Origin: Flavobacterium psychrophilum
Lineage (GTDB): Bacteria > Bacteroidota > Bacteroidia > Flavobacteriales > Flavobacteriaceae
Assembly: GCA_020720185.1 (NCBI GenBank)
Contig: DYPB01000004.1
Location: 17,273 to 42,372, forward strand
Direction: 5' to 3'
Length of the DNA: 25,100 nt
The notes beneath the pieces are model-generated. The model saw only the letters and a list, made by a program, of their open reading frames with translations. It was not told the DNA's origin and searched no databases. The translations under genes and the position numbers were made by a program. Positions 1-7,213 of the stretch are shown here, in pieces. Each line of letters opens with the position of its first letter. The stretch's first letter is position 1.

Positions 1-959
1 ATTTATCTACAATTCAAATTGATTTAAACCGCCGAAAACCAGGACAATCTTCCATTGTTAGCCAAAGAAAAGAAGCCGATAAAGTCCAGTTTTTATCAGG
101 AATTTTTGAAGGAAAAACCACAGGAACACCTATTGGTTTTATGATTCAAAATACCAATCAAAAAAGTCAAGATTATACAGATATTAAAGATTCATTCCGT
201 CCCTCGCATGCTGATTTTGTTTATGAAAAAAAATATGGCAACCGAGATTATAGAGGTGGCGGACGCAGTTCTGCCCGAGAAACCGCCAATTGGGTTGTGG
301 CTGGAGCAGTTGCCAAACAAGTGCTTCCTGAAATAAAAATTACAGCATTTGTATCATCAGTAGGAAAAATTTTTATTGATAAACCTTATCAAGATTTAGA
401 TTTTTCATTAATAGAATCCAATCCTGTTCGTTGTCCTGATATAAAAATCGCAAAAAAAATGGAGGATTATATCAAAGAAATTCGCAAAGAAGGAGATACT
501 ATTGGTGGCACCATTATGTGTGTGGTTCAAAATGTACCTATCGGATTAGGCGAACCTGTTTTTAATAAATTGCATGCCGAATTAGGAAAGGCTATGCTAT
601 CAATAAACGCAGTGAAGGGTTTTGAATTTGGCTCAGGATTTTGCTCAACAACCATGAAAGGTAGTGAACACAACGATTTATACAATCAAGATGGCACAAC
701 AAAAAGTAATCTTTCGGGTGGAATTCAAGGTGGCATTAGTAACGGAATGGATATTTATTTTAGAGTAGCCTTTAAACCCGTGGCCACAATCTTAAAACCA
801 CAAGAGCTTTTAAAGAACAATAATACTATTGAAAAACAACAACTTACAGGACGCCACGATCCATGTGTTGTACCCAGAGCAGTACCCATTGTTGAGGCAA
901 TGACAGCATTGGTATTGGCAGATTTTTATTTGCTAAATAAAATTAATTCTAAAATCTAA
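1..959 (+). CDS. aroC: Chorismate synthase (5' end outside window)
   Basis: The last enzyme of the shikimate pathway: it converts 5-enolpyruvylshikimate-3-phosphate to chorismate in the cytoplasm using reduced FMN. The reading frame is already open at the window edge (first full codon at base 3) and reads through a typical early segment ([11 protein letters not shown], then [11 protein letters not shown]) before the internal Met at 141, so that Met is not the start; about 45 to 50 codons of this part lie before 141 and the true start is upstream of the window. Family signatures seen: [14 protein letters not shown] and the basic [17 protein letters not shown] block (FMN and substrate binding), [29 protein letters not shown], and the C-terminal [13 protein letters not shown]. 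The C-terminus is intact. dnaX follows after 21 bases with its own promoter box. Identity is secure; only the N-terminus is missing. Confidence 0.96.
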   Translation, partial: LSTIQIDLNRRKPGQSSIVSQRKEADKVQFLSGIFEGKTTGTPIGFMIQNTNQKSQDYTDIKDSFRPSHADFVYEKKYGNRDYRGGGRSSARETANWVVAGAVAKQVLPEIKITAFVSSVGKIFIDKPYQDLDFSLIESNPVRCPDIKIAKKMEDYIKEIRKEGDTIGGTIMCVVQNVPIGLGEPVFNKLHAELGKAMLSINAVKGFEFGSGFCSTTMKGSEHNDLYNQDGTTKSNLSGGIQGGISNGMDIYFRVAFKPVATILKPQELLKNNNTIEKQQLTGRHDPCVVPRAVPIVEAMTALVLADFYLLNKINSKI

Positions 960-965
960 AATTCT

Positions 966-973
966 TATATTTG
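966..973 (+). promoter_or_regulatory. Bacteroidota -7 box before dnaX
   Basis: TATATTTG matches the Bacteroidota -7 consensus TAnnTTTG. It ends 7 bases before the dnaX ATG, so transcription would start at or within a few bases of the start codon (leaderless or nearly so). No TTTG lies at the usual 19-base spacing upstream. Confidence 0.55.
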
Positions 974-980
974 CAAACCT

Positions 981-2066
981 ATGGAACAATTTGTAGTATC
1001 AGCCAGAAAATATCGTCCGCAAATATTTAAAGATGTTGTAGGACAACAAGCTATTACAAATACCTTACTTAACGCTATAGAAACCAATCATTTAGCATCT
1101 GCATTGTTGTTTACAGGTCCTAGAGGAGTTGGAAAAACTACTTGTGCAAGAATTTTAGCTCGAAAAATTAATCAACCTGGTTATGACGACCCAAATGAAG
1201 ATTTTGCATTTAATGTTTTTGAACTCGATGCTGCTTCTAACAATTCCGTAGATGATATTCGTAATTTGATAGATCAAGTACGCATACCGCCACAAACTGG
1301 TCAGTATAAAGTTTATATTATTGATGAGGTGCATATGCTATCGTCAGCGGCTTTTAATGCTTTTTTAAAAACATTAGAAGAACCGCCAAAGCATGCTATT
1401 TTTATATTGGCAACGACCGAAAAACACAAAATAATTCCAACAATTTTATCTCGTTGTCAGATATTTGACTTTAAACGAATTACTGTAAAAGACGCTAAAG
1501 AACATCTTGCTGAAGTAGCTGCGAGTCAAGGTATTATTTGCGAAGATGATGCTTTACACATTATTGCTCAAAAAGCAGATGGTGCAATGAGAGATGCTTT
1601 ATCAATTTTTGATCGAGTAGTATCTTATTGTGGCAAAAATCTTACTCGTGCTGCTGTTACCGAAAATTTGAATGTATTGGATTATGAAACTTATATCAAT
1701 GTAACTGCCTTAATATTAGAGAATAAAATTCCTGATTTGCTTTTATCATACAACGAAATATTGTCAAAAGGATTTGATGGACACCATTTTATTGCAGGAT
1801 TAGCAAGTCATTTTCGTGATTTATTAGTTTGCAAAACACCATCTACTTTATCATTATTAGAAGCTGGTGAACAAGCACAAAAATTGTATGCCACACAATC
1901 ACAAATAGCGTCTCAAGAGTTTTTGTTGAAAGGAATAGAAGTTGCAAATGATTGTGATTTAAAGTACAAACTCTCTCAAAATCAACGACTTTTAGTAGAA
2001 CTTTGTTTGATGCAATTAGCCTCTATCTTATATGATGGAGAAAAAAAAAAGTTGAACAATTTATAA
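981..2066 (+). CDS. dnaX: DNA polymerase III subunit gamma (frame-0 product of dnaX)
   Basis: The clamp-loader ATPase of the replicative polymerase. The 361-residue frame-0 product has the full AAA+ motor: Walker A GPRGVGKTT at about residues 46-54, Walker B DEVH at about 115-118, and the TILSRCQ sensor region at about 155. The four-cysteine zinc module usual between Walker A and the ELDAASNNSVDD segment is absent (ARKINQPGYDDPNEDFAF instead); I recall this as normal for flavobacterial DnaX. Collar domain III follows. The frame ends seven codons after a run of ten A (2041-2050) with KKKLNNL and TAA. The conserved continuation lies in the -1 frame directly behind the A run (2051-2680), so this ORF alone matches a gamma subunit and tau needs a frameshift. 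A homopolymer sequencing error is the plain alternative. Confidence 0.93.
   Translation: MEQFVVSARKYRPQIFKDVVGQQAITNTLLNAIETNHLASALLFTGPRGVGKTTCARILARKINQPGYDDPNEDFAFNVFELDAASNNSVDDIRNLIDQVRIPPQTGQYKVYIIDEVHMLSSAAFNAFLKTLEEPPKHAIFILATTEKHKIIPTILSRCQIFDFKRITVKDAKEHLAEVAASQGIICEDDALHIIAQKADGAMRDALSIFDRVVSYCGKNLTRAAVTENLNVLDYETYINVTALILENKIPDLLLSYNEILSKGFDGHHFIAGLASHFRDLLVCKTPSTLSLLEAGEQAQKLYATQSQIASQEFLLKGIEVANDCDLKYKLSQNQRLLVELCLMQLASILYDGEKKKLNNL
2040..2051 (+). promoter_or_regulatory. dnaX slippery site (A10)
   Basis: A run of ten A at 2041-2050, flanked by G on both sides, read in frame 0 as GAA AAA AAA AAG. Gaining one A in the transcript, or slipping the ribosome back by one on the lysine codons, joins frame 0 to the open -1 frame at 2051 (KKK then VEQFIIPPTYF). 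Transcript slippage on A-runs is documented for Thermus dnaX, and ribosomal -1 slippage on A AAA AAG for E. coli dnaX. A GGAG lies just before the run; no convincing stem-loop follows it. Confidence 0.6.
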
Positions 2067-2680
2067 TTCCTCCCACATATTTTAAGATTAAAGATTATTC
2101 GATAGTAGATGGAAATCAGAAGAAGGAAATCGAAAGTAAAAAAGATGAAGAGCCAAGAGCTAAGAGTCAAGATTCTGAACAACCCACAACCCACAACCCA
2201 CAACCTATAACTGATAATTTTCAAAAAGTTTCCGCATTTTCATTGGCAGGAATTAAAGCCAAAAAGGAATTATTGCAAAACTCAAATTTACAGATTAAAG
2301 ATCCTGAAAATTTACCAACAGAAGCGTTTTCAATAACTGAAATGTTAGCGTTTTGGTATAAATATGCTGATAGATTAGGAGAAAAAGGTCATAAAATTAT
2401 GGAATCACTCTTGCGGATGAATGAGCCAAAATTAGAGGAATTTAAAATAATTTATGAACTGCCAAATGAAGGTTCTAAAATTGAATTTGAGAGTGAAAAA
2501 AGTCTACTTTTAGGTTATCTAAAAGGTCATTTACATAATCATGATATTGATATTGAAATAATTGTAAATGAAATGATTGAGAATAAATTTGCTTTCACTG
2601 ATTTAGATAAATACAACCGACTGAACGAAATAAATCCTGTTTTAGATATTTTAAGACACACTTTTAATTTGGATTATTAA
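2051..2680 (+). CDS. dnaX: DNA polymerase III tau C-terminal part (dnaX, -1 frame)
   Basis: This frame is open from the base after the A10 run to the stop at 2678-2680, about 209 codons. Its first residues (VEQFIIPPTYFKIKDYS) are the expected continuation of the GEKKK segment in Bacteroidota DnaX, which is why I place the join at the A run and not at a downstream start codon. A low-complexity linker follows (about 2100-2220), then the tau tail: EAFSITEMLAFWYKYADRLGEKG, LPNEGSKIEFESEKSLLLGYLKGHL and NEINPVLDILRHTFNLDY, matching the C-terminal domain that tethers the clamp loader to the polymerase and helicase. Fused to the first 357 residues, tau would be about 566 residues. No independent promoter was seen for it. 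Either it is made by programmed slippage, or the real genome has eleven A and one plain ORF. Confidence 0.82.
   Translation, partial: VEQFIIPPTYFKIKDYSIVDGNQKKEIESKKDEEPRAKSQDSEQPTTHNPQPITDNFQKVSAFSLAGIKAKKELLQNSNLQIKDPENLPTEAFSITEMLAFWYKYADRLGEKGHKIMESLLRMNEPKLEEFKIIYELPNEGSKIEFESEKSLLLGYLKGHLHNHDIDIEIIVNEMIENKFAFTDLDKYNRLNEINPVLDILRHTFNLDY
2148..2207 (+). repeat. Two adjacent heptanucleotide tandem arrays in the tau linker
   Basis: At 2148-2175 there are four 7-base units related to AAGAGCC (AAGAGCC, AAGAGCT, AAGAGTC, AAGATTC). At 2180-2207 there are four units of CAACCCA, the last being CAACCTA. Both are read through in the -1 frame as part of the disordered tau linker (EEPRAKSQDSEQPTTHNPQP). 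Because 7 is not a multiple of 3, any change in unit number would shift the frame of the tau tail. Confidence 0.85.
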
Positions 2681-2684
2681 TAAA

Positions 2685-2993
2685 TTAATCTTTAAAAACA
2701 AATCCCATTCCAATTGATTTTAAGAGTTTTTTAGCAAATGGAAAAAAGAATTTATGTTGCCCAAAAATAAATCCAATTACAATTAATAAAAATGGATATA
2801 ATGGCAAAATTAATAGCAACAATAATGGATAATAAAAATACCAAGCTAAATCATTGTGATTTATTCCTAATAAAATCATTAAGTTTTTTGAAATTTTTGC
2901 AGACAAAGAACCGTTAATTGCAAAAACTATAAATATTATTGCAAACTGATAATTTGAGGAAATTCCCCATTTAAGCTTTAATTTTGAAATCAT
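2685..2993 (-). CDS. Small membrane protein, DUF6787-like
   Basis: A protein of 102 residues with two clear membrane segments: about residues 16-32 (YQFAIIFIVFAINGSL) and about 52-75 (YFYYPLLLLLILPLYPFLLIVIGFIFG). The C-terminal FGQHKFFFPFAKKLLKSIG is basic and amphipathic, so that end is probably cytoplasmic. The pattern, including the N-terminal LKLKWGISSNYQF and the GQ.KFF..F.KK motif, resembles the flavobacterial DUF6787 family as I remember it; its function is unknown. Its stop lies 4 bases from the convergent dnaX stop. No promoter box stands before it, and the terminator of the DUF937 gene is just upstream, so expression may depend on read-through or on a weak site I did not recognise. 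Confidence 0.7.
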   Translation of the reverse strand: MISKLKLKWGISSNYQFAIIFIVFAINGSLSAKISKNLMILLGINHNDLAWYFYYPLLLLLILPLYPFLLIVIGFIFGQHKFFFPFAKKLLKSIGMGFVFKD

Positions 2994-2994
2994 A

Positions 2995-3046
2995 ATTAAA
3001 AAATAATCGTAAGTTATAAGATAAATTTAACCTATAACTTACGATT
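2995..3046 (-). terminator. Rho-independent terminator after the DUF937 gene
   Basis: A perfect 14-bp inverted repeat (AATCGTAAGTTATA at 3005-3018 and TATAACTTACGATT at 3033-3046) with a 14-base loop. Read on the minus strand it is followed directly by ATTTTTTAAT, a T tract, so it fits termination of the gene at 3065-3718. Confidence 0.75.
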
Positions 3047-3064
3047 GATATTTACAATTAAATT

Positions 3065-3718
3065 TTATTTTTTTCCTCCAAAAAGTCCTCCAAGCAAACT
3101 GCCTAAACCGCCACTTTTAGTTGCCGCAGATATAGCGTCTCCAATACCTAACTGACCATCTCCATCTTGATCAAGTATTGATGTTAAAATGTTTCCACCA
3201 GCTACTGCAGGTGCTGCTTGTTGTCCTCCGCCTAATAAACTTCCTAAAATATCAGTCAAACCACCACCGCTTTGTGCTGCATCGTTTGTTAAACCTCCAC
3301 TCATAGCTTTTTTTGCAAGATATCCCATTAAAATTGGTGCTGCAATTTTCATTATCATGGCAATTTTATCAGAACTAACTCCTGTTTGCTCGCTCACCTG
3401 TGATTGCACAGTTGATTGATTGCCTCCTAAAACATGACCCAAAATCTTTCCACCTTCTTCTTGAACACCACCACCACTTAACATTCCTGATAAATTGTCA
3501 AGAATACCACCATCGTGTTTGCCACCCAAAAGTGCTCCTAACAATCCGCTTTGTCCTTCTTGGGTTTGTGCATTGTTCATCATACCACCAACTAATGATG
3601 GTAATACCGAAGCCAAGACAGAGGAAGTTTCGCCTTCACTTGTTCCCACTTGTCCGCTAACTCCTGATATGATTTGTTTTCCTAAATCACTATTCAATAA
3701 ATCCATTAATCCTGCCAT
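3065..3718 (-). CDS. DUF937 (YidB-like) protein with a calcium-type loop
   Basis: A protein of 217 residues. The N-terminus MAGLMDLLNSDLGKQIISGVSGQVGTSEGETSSVLASVLPSLVGGMM is the pattern of the DUF937 family: helical repeats with QIISGVSGQVGTS-like motifs, a second copy of which lies near GNQSTVQSQVSEQTGVSSDKIAMIMKIAAPILMGYLAKKA. Long stretches of Gly, Leu and Ser (GLLGALLGG, GGLTDILGSLLGGG) join the parts. Near the C-terminus, residues about 183-194 (DQDGDGQLGIGD) fit the DxDxDGxxxxxD calcium-binding loop of EF-hand and dockerin proteins; then comes a GLGSLLGGLFGGKK tail. No signal peptide is seen. The biochemical role is not known. It has its own -7 box upstream and a strong terminator downstream, so it is probably a single-gene unit. 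Confidence 0.85.
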   Translation of the reverse strand: MAGLMDLLNSDLGKQIISGVSGQVGTSEGETSSVLASVLPSLVGGMMNNAQTQEGQSGLLGALLGGKHDGGILDNLSGMLSGGGVQEEGGKILGHVLGGNQSTVQSQVSEQTGVSSDKIAMIMKIAAPILMGYLAKKAMSGGLTNDAAQSGGGLTDILGSLLGGGQQAAPAVAGGNILTSILDQDGDGQLGIGDAISAATKSGGLGSLLGGLFGGKK

Positions 3719-3749
3719 AATTTCGTGTATTTATAAGTTATTTTTTTTT

Positions 3750-3757
3750 CAAAGATA
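3750..3757 (-). promoter_or_regulatory. Bacteroidota -7 box before the DUF937 gene
   Basis: TATCTTTG on the minus strand matches TAnnTTTG, 31 bases before the ATG. No exact TTTG at the 19-base spacing. Confidence 0.5.
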
Positions 3758-3817
3758 AACAATAAAATCCAAATTTATTAAATTTTATTTAAATTTATTA
3801 ATAAGAGTTTTATTTAT

Positions 3818-4774
3818 TTATTTTGAACCAATTAAACCGATGATTTGCTCCGCCAATTCTGTCCCAATTCTATCTTGTGCCTCGAGTGTTGCTGCTCCAA
3901 TATGTGGTGTTAATGAAATTTTTGGGTGCATTAATATTCTAATTTCTGGGGTTGGTTCGTTCTCATAAACATCTAATCCTGCAAATAAAACCTTGTTGCT
4001 TTCTAAAGCATCAATTAGTGCCACTTCATCAATTACTCCTCCTCTTGAACAGTTTATAATACAAACACTGTCTTTCATTTGAGACAATTCTGATGCACCA
4101 ATAATGTAACCTTTTTGAGCAGGAACATGCAGGCTTATAAAATCAGAATGCTTCAATAAATCTTCCAATGGCTCGGTTTCGATTTCAACATTAATAAATT
4201 GTCCGTTATAAAAATCCAATCTAATTTCTGCTTTTCCAACAAAATTATCGGCAGCAATAACTTTCATCCCTAAACCAAGTGCCATTTTTGCTACTGCTTG
4301 ACCAATGCGTCCAAAACCTATAATTCCAATGGTTTTTCCTCTCAATTCTATACCATTTGCATAAGCTTTTTTTAAACCATCAAAATGAGTATCGCCTTCT
4401 AATGGCATATTTCTGTTTGAATCGTGCAAGAATCTTACACCTGAAAATAAATGAGCAAAAACCAGTTCTGCAACAGATTCCGATGAGCTTGCAGGGGTAT
4501 TAATAACATGAATTCCTTTGCTACGGGCATATTCTACATCAATATTATCCATCCCTACTCCTCCTCTACCAATAATTTTTAAATTAGGACAAGTATCTAT
4601 TAAATCTTTTTTTGCCTTGGTAGCGCTTCTAACCAAAAGTACTGAAATGTTATTTTCATTAATAAAATTGGCCACTTGCTCTTGTGCAACTTTTGTTGTA
4701 ATTACCTCAAAGCCTGCTTTTTCTAATACTGAAATTCCGCTTTTTGAAATTCCGTCATTTGCTAATATTTTCAT
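3818..4774 (-). CDS. serA: D-3-phosphoglycerate dehydrogenase, short form
   Basis: The first step of serine synthesis: NAD-dependent oxidation of 3-phosphoglycerate to 3-phosphohydroxypyruvate in the cytoplasm. I chose the ATG at 4774 (MKILANDGISKSG), which matches the usual start of this enzyme; an in-frame ATG 39 bases upstream would add 13 residues of no known homology. From that start the protein has 318 residues: the nucleotide-binding motif GFGRIG at about 153-158, catalytic Arg in NCSRGG at about 244, Glu in ENEP at about 273, and His in TPHIG at about 291. There is no C-terminal ACT or intervening domain, so the serine feedback site of the long enzymes is absent. It follows serC on the same strand with a 49-base gap, and the two are almost surely one operon. 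Confidence 0.94.
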   Translation of the reverse strand: MKILANDGISKSGISVLEKAGFEVITTKVAQEQVANFINENNISVLLVRSATKAKKDLIDTCPNLKIIGRGGVGMDNIDVEYARSKGIHVINTPASSSESVAELVFAHLFSGVRFLHDSNRNMPLEGDTHFDGLKKAYANGIELRGKTIGIIGFGRIGQAVAKMALGLGMKVIAADNFVGKAEIRLDFYNGQFINVEIETEPLEDLLKHSDFISLHVPAQKGYIIGASELSQMKDSVCIINCSRGGVIDEVALIDALESNKVLFAGLDVYENEPTPEIRILMHPKISLTPHIGAATLEAQDRIGTELAEQIIGLIGSK

Positions 4775-4823
4775 TTCTATATCATTGTGAGGAATAAATA
4801 TCATATACCTCAATTATTATTTT

Positions 4824-5894
4824 TTATATTTTATTTTCTAATTCTTTCATCACATCCACCAATACTTGCACGCTTTCTATCGGCAAAGCGTTATACATTG
4901 AGGCTCTATATCCGCCTACCGAACGGTGTCCTGACAGACCTGAAATTCCTGATTCTTTCCACATCTTATCAAAAATTGGAGCATAATTTTCATCTTTTAA
5001 TAAAAAAGTGGCATTCATATTACTTCTGTCAAATTTATTAGCAGTTCCTATAAATAAAGAATTTCGGTCGATTTCATCATATAATAATTCAGCTTTTTGA
5101 TTATTTATTTTTTCGATTGTGGCAATTCCTCCTAATTTTTTGAGCCATTGTAAGGTTAATAACGATGCGTAAACTGAAAAAACGGGTGGTGTGTTATACA
5201 TACTATCGGCAGCAATATGTTTTTGATAATCTAACATACTTGGAATATTTCTACCTGTTTTGTTTAATATTTCTTCTTTTACAATAACAAGTGTTGTGCC
5301 AGCGGGTCCCATATTTTTTTGAGCACCAGCATAAATTAGATCAAATTTTGAAAAATCTAAAACTCTGGAAAATATATCCGAACTCATATCACAAACCAAT
5401 GGGATATTGACTTCTGGGAATGATTTCATTTGTGTTCCAAAAATGGTGTTGTTGCTGGTACAATGAAAATAATTGGCGTCGTTTGGAATTTGAAAATCTT
5501 TCGGAATATGATTGTAATTTTCTGATTTTGAAGATGCTACAACAACTGTTTCTCCAAAACATTTAGCCTCTTTAATAGCATTATTTGCCCAAGTTCCAGT
5601 GTCAAGATAGGCTGCTTTGCCGTTTTCTTTCATCAAATTATATGGTACCATTAAAAACTCTAAACTGGCTCCTCCTGCTAAAAAAAGTGCTTGATAGCCT
5701 TTGTTTTTTAAATCTAAAAGTTCGAGAACCAAGTTACGAGCTTCGTCCATTACAGCAACAAAGTCTTTGCTTCTATGAGACATTTCTATTAGTGAAAGCC
5801 CTGAATTATTAAAATTTATGATTGCTTCTGCCGATTTTTCTAAAACCTCTGGTGGCAAAATACAAGGTCCTGCACTATAATTGTGTATTTTCAT
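4824..5894 (-). CDS. serC: Phosphoserine aminotransferase
   Basis: The second step of serine synthesis: a PLP-dependent transfer of an amino group from glutamate to 3-phosphohydroxypyruvate, giving phosphoserine (and a related step in vitamin B6 synthesis in some bacteria). Its 356 residues are close to the family's usual length of about 360. Typical motifs: N-terminal NYSAGPCILPPEVLEK, MSHRSKDF, the GGASLEFLMVPYNL cofactor-phosphate region, the PLP lysine in YAGAQKNMGPAG at about residue 193, and the C-terminal SGHRSVGGYRASMYNALP. It is the upstream gene of a serC-serA pair. A possible promoter is CAAATTTG on the minus strand at 5922-5929, one base off TAnnTTTG and about 27 bases before the start. 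phosphoserine phosphatase is not in the window. Confidence 0.96.
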   Translation of the reverse strand: MKIHNYSAGPCILPPEVLEKSAEAIINFNNSGLSLIEMSHRSKDFVAVMDEARNLVLELLDLKNKGYQALFLAGGASLEFLMVPYNLMKENGKAAYLDTGTWANNAIKEAKCFGETVVVASSKSENYNHIPKDFQIPNDANYFHCTSNNTIFGTQMKSFPEVNIPLVCDMSSDIFSRVLDFSKFDLIYAGAQKNMGPAGTTLVIVKEEILNKTGRNIPSMLDYQKHIAADSMYNTPPVFSVYASLLTLQWLKKLGGIATIEKINNQKAELLYDEIDRNSLFIGTANKFDRSNMNATFLLKDENYAPIFDKMWKESGISGLSGHRSVGGYRASMYNALPIESVQVLVDVMKELENKI

Positions 5895-5921
5895 CCGTAT
5901 ATTTATTTAATTTTTAAGTGG

Positions 5922-5929
5922 CAAATTTG
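5922..5929 (-). promoter_or_regulatory. Possible -7 box before serC
   Basis: CAAATTTG differs from TAnnTTTG at the first base only and sits 27 bases before the serC ATG. It is itself a palindrome. Weak evidence. Confidence 0.3.
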
Positions 5930-5979
5930 ATAAATACTATTCTAAAAAGAATGTTTTAATTTATTATAATTTATATAGT

Positions 5980-6005
5980 TATCAACGAAAACGATGTAGT
6001 TGATA
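5980..6005 (-). terminator. Weak hairpin behind the cysteine desulfurase gene
   Basis: A 7-bp inverted repeat (TATCAAC at 5980-5986 and GTTGATA at 5999-6005) with a 12-base loop just behind the stop codon at 6007. No clear T tract follows on the minus strand, so it may be only a weak terminator or an mRNA end structure. Confidence 0.3.
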
Positions 6006-6006
6006 T

Positions 6007-7128
6007 TTATATTTCTTTCAAAACTTCAATAAAATAATCTATTTCTTCTTTATTATTATAATGACTAAAAGAAATTCTGATGCTTGGTTTCTTTAAATCA
6101 TCTCCTGAAATTATTTCTGATAACACATGCGAAGACTTGTTACTTCCTGATTGACAAGCACTGCCTTTAGATACTGCTATTCCTTTCATATCTAAATTAA
6201 ATAAAAATAAAGAAGATTTCTCTTCAGGTATTGGTAATAAAACATTTAAAATATTATATGTAGTTTGATAACCATTTACTTTAAGGTCTGGAAAAATAGT
6301 TTTTAATTGATTCAAACAATAGTTTTTTAAATCTAAAATATATGTCAATTCGGTATCTAAATACTGACAAGATATTTCCAATGCTTTTGCCATCCCTACA
6401 ATATTATGTAAACTTTCAGTACCTGCTCGAAGTCCTTTTTCTTGTTCACCACCAATAATCATTGAGTTTAATTTAATTCCTTTTCTAATAAAACCAAAAC
6501 CAATACCTTTGGGGCCATGAAATTTATGAGCTGATGCTGATAAAAAATCGACGGCAATTTTTTGTAAATCAACAGCTATTTTTCCTACACTTTGAACAGC
6601 ATCCGTATGAAAATAAGCATTATATTGTTTACATATTTTAGCAACATAAGCAATATCTAAAACTGTACCTATTTCGTTATTGATGTGCATTAATGATACT
6701 AATGTTAGTTTATCTTGTTGCAACAATTCGGCTAAATGTGTTAAGTCAATTGCTCCGTTTGGCAAAATTTTAACAAAATCAACTGTTGTATTTTCATTCT
6801 CACAGATAGCATTGATGGTATGTAAAACCGCATGATGTTCTATTTTACTACTAATAATTCGTTCTATTTTTAAATCTTTAACGGCTTGTTTCAGAATCCA
6901 ATTATTAGTTTCTGTCCCTCCTGAAGTGAAAATAATTTCTTGGGCTGTAACATTTAGATTTTTTGCTATTGATTTTCGAGAAAGTTCTAATGAATTTTTA
7001 GCAGCCCTTCCAAAACTATGAGTTGATGATGGGTTTCCAAAATCATTAAGCATTATTTTTGTCATTTCTTGCAAGACTTCTGGTCTAATTTTAGTTGTTG
7101 CAGCGTTGTCAAAGTATATTTTTTTCAT
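6007..7128 (-). CDS. Cysteine desulfurase, NifS/IscS family
   Basis: A PLP enzyme that removes sulfur from cysteine as an enzyme-bound persulfide, with alanine as by-product, to feed iron-sulfur clusters or thiolated tRNAs. Start chosen at 7128 (MKKIYFDNAATTKIR), the standard N-terminus; an ORF reaching back to 7179 would add 17 unrelated residues and would cover the promoter box. The protein has 373 residues. Seen: FTSGGTETNN at about 68-76, the HH pair at about 99-100, HTDAVQSVGK with the PLP-ring Asp at about 176, the PLP lysine in SASAHKFHGPKG at about 202, and the catalytic Cys in KGSACQSGSNKSSHV at about 325. It is divergent from a CBS-like cysteine synthase. No iscU, sufE or scaffold gene is nearby, so I cannot say which pathway it serves, and I give no symbol. 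Confidence 0.92.
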   Translation of the reverse strand: MKKIYFDNAATTKIRPEVLQEMTKIMLNDFGNPSSTHSFGRAAKNSLELSRKSIAKNLNVTAQEIIFTSGGTETNNWILKQAVKDLKIERIISSKIEHHAVLHTINAICENENTTVDFVKILPNGAIDLTHLAELLQQDKLTLVSLMHINNEIGTVLDIAYVAKICKQYNAYFHTDAVQSVGKIAVDLQKIAVDFLSASAHKFHGPKGIGFGFIRKGIKLNSMIIGGEQEKGLRAGTESLHNIVGMAKALEISCQYLDTELTYILDLKNYCLNQLKTIFPDLKVNGYQTTYNILNVLLPIPEEKSSLFLFNLDMKGIAVSKGSACQSGSNKSSHVLSEIISGDDLKKPSIRISFSHYNNKEEIDYFIEVLKEI

Positions 7129-7132
7129 TATA

Positions 7133-7140
7133 CAAAGATA
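7133..7140 (-). promoter_or_regulatory. Bacteroidota -7 box before cysteine desulfurase
   Basis: TATCTTTG on the minus strand ends only 4 bases before the ATG at 7128, so the mRNA would begin at about the start codon. This also argues against the longer N-terminus. Confidence 0.55.
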
Positions 7141-7190
7141 AATAAAAGAATGTATATTAATTTCTATTTTTAAATTCAAAATAAATATAT

Positions 7191-7198
7191 TAACTTTG
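7191..7198 (+). promoter_or_regulatory. Bacteroidota -7 box before the CBS-like gene
   Basis: TAACTTTG matches TAnnTTTG, 15 bases before the ATG at 7214. At the 19-base spacing upstream stands TTTT (7168-7171), one base off the -33 TTTG. The box overlaps a TTG codon (7196) that would otherwise look like an alternative start. Confidence 0.6.
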
Positions 7199-7213
7199 CA
7201 TTTTTACTACCTA

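Noticed and set aside
1982..2224. Minus-strand ORF of 80 residues opposite the end of dnaX (with LWVVGCGL)
   Set aside because: It runs over the coding dnaX tau linker and its WVVGCGL pattern only reflects the reverse strand of the CAACCCA repeats.
3189..3758. Three plus-strand ORFs opposite the DUF937 gene
   Set aside because: Pro- and Cys-rich shadow translations of a repetitive Gly/Leu/Ser gene; no promoter and no family.
7196..7213. Alternative TTG start for the CBS-like gene
   Set aside because: The codon lies inside the -7 box TAACTTTG; the ATG at 7214 gives the standard N-terminus.
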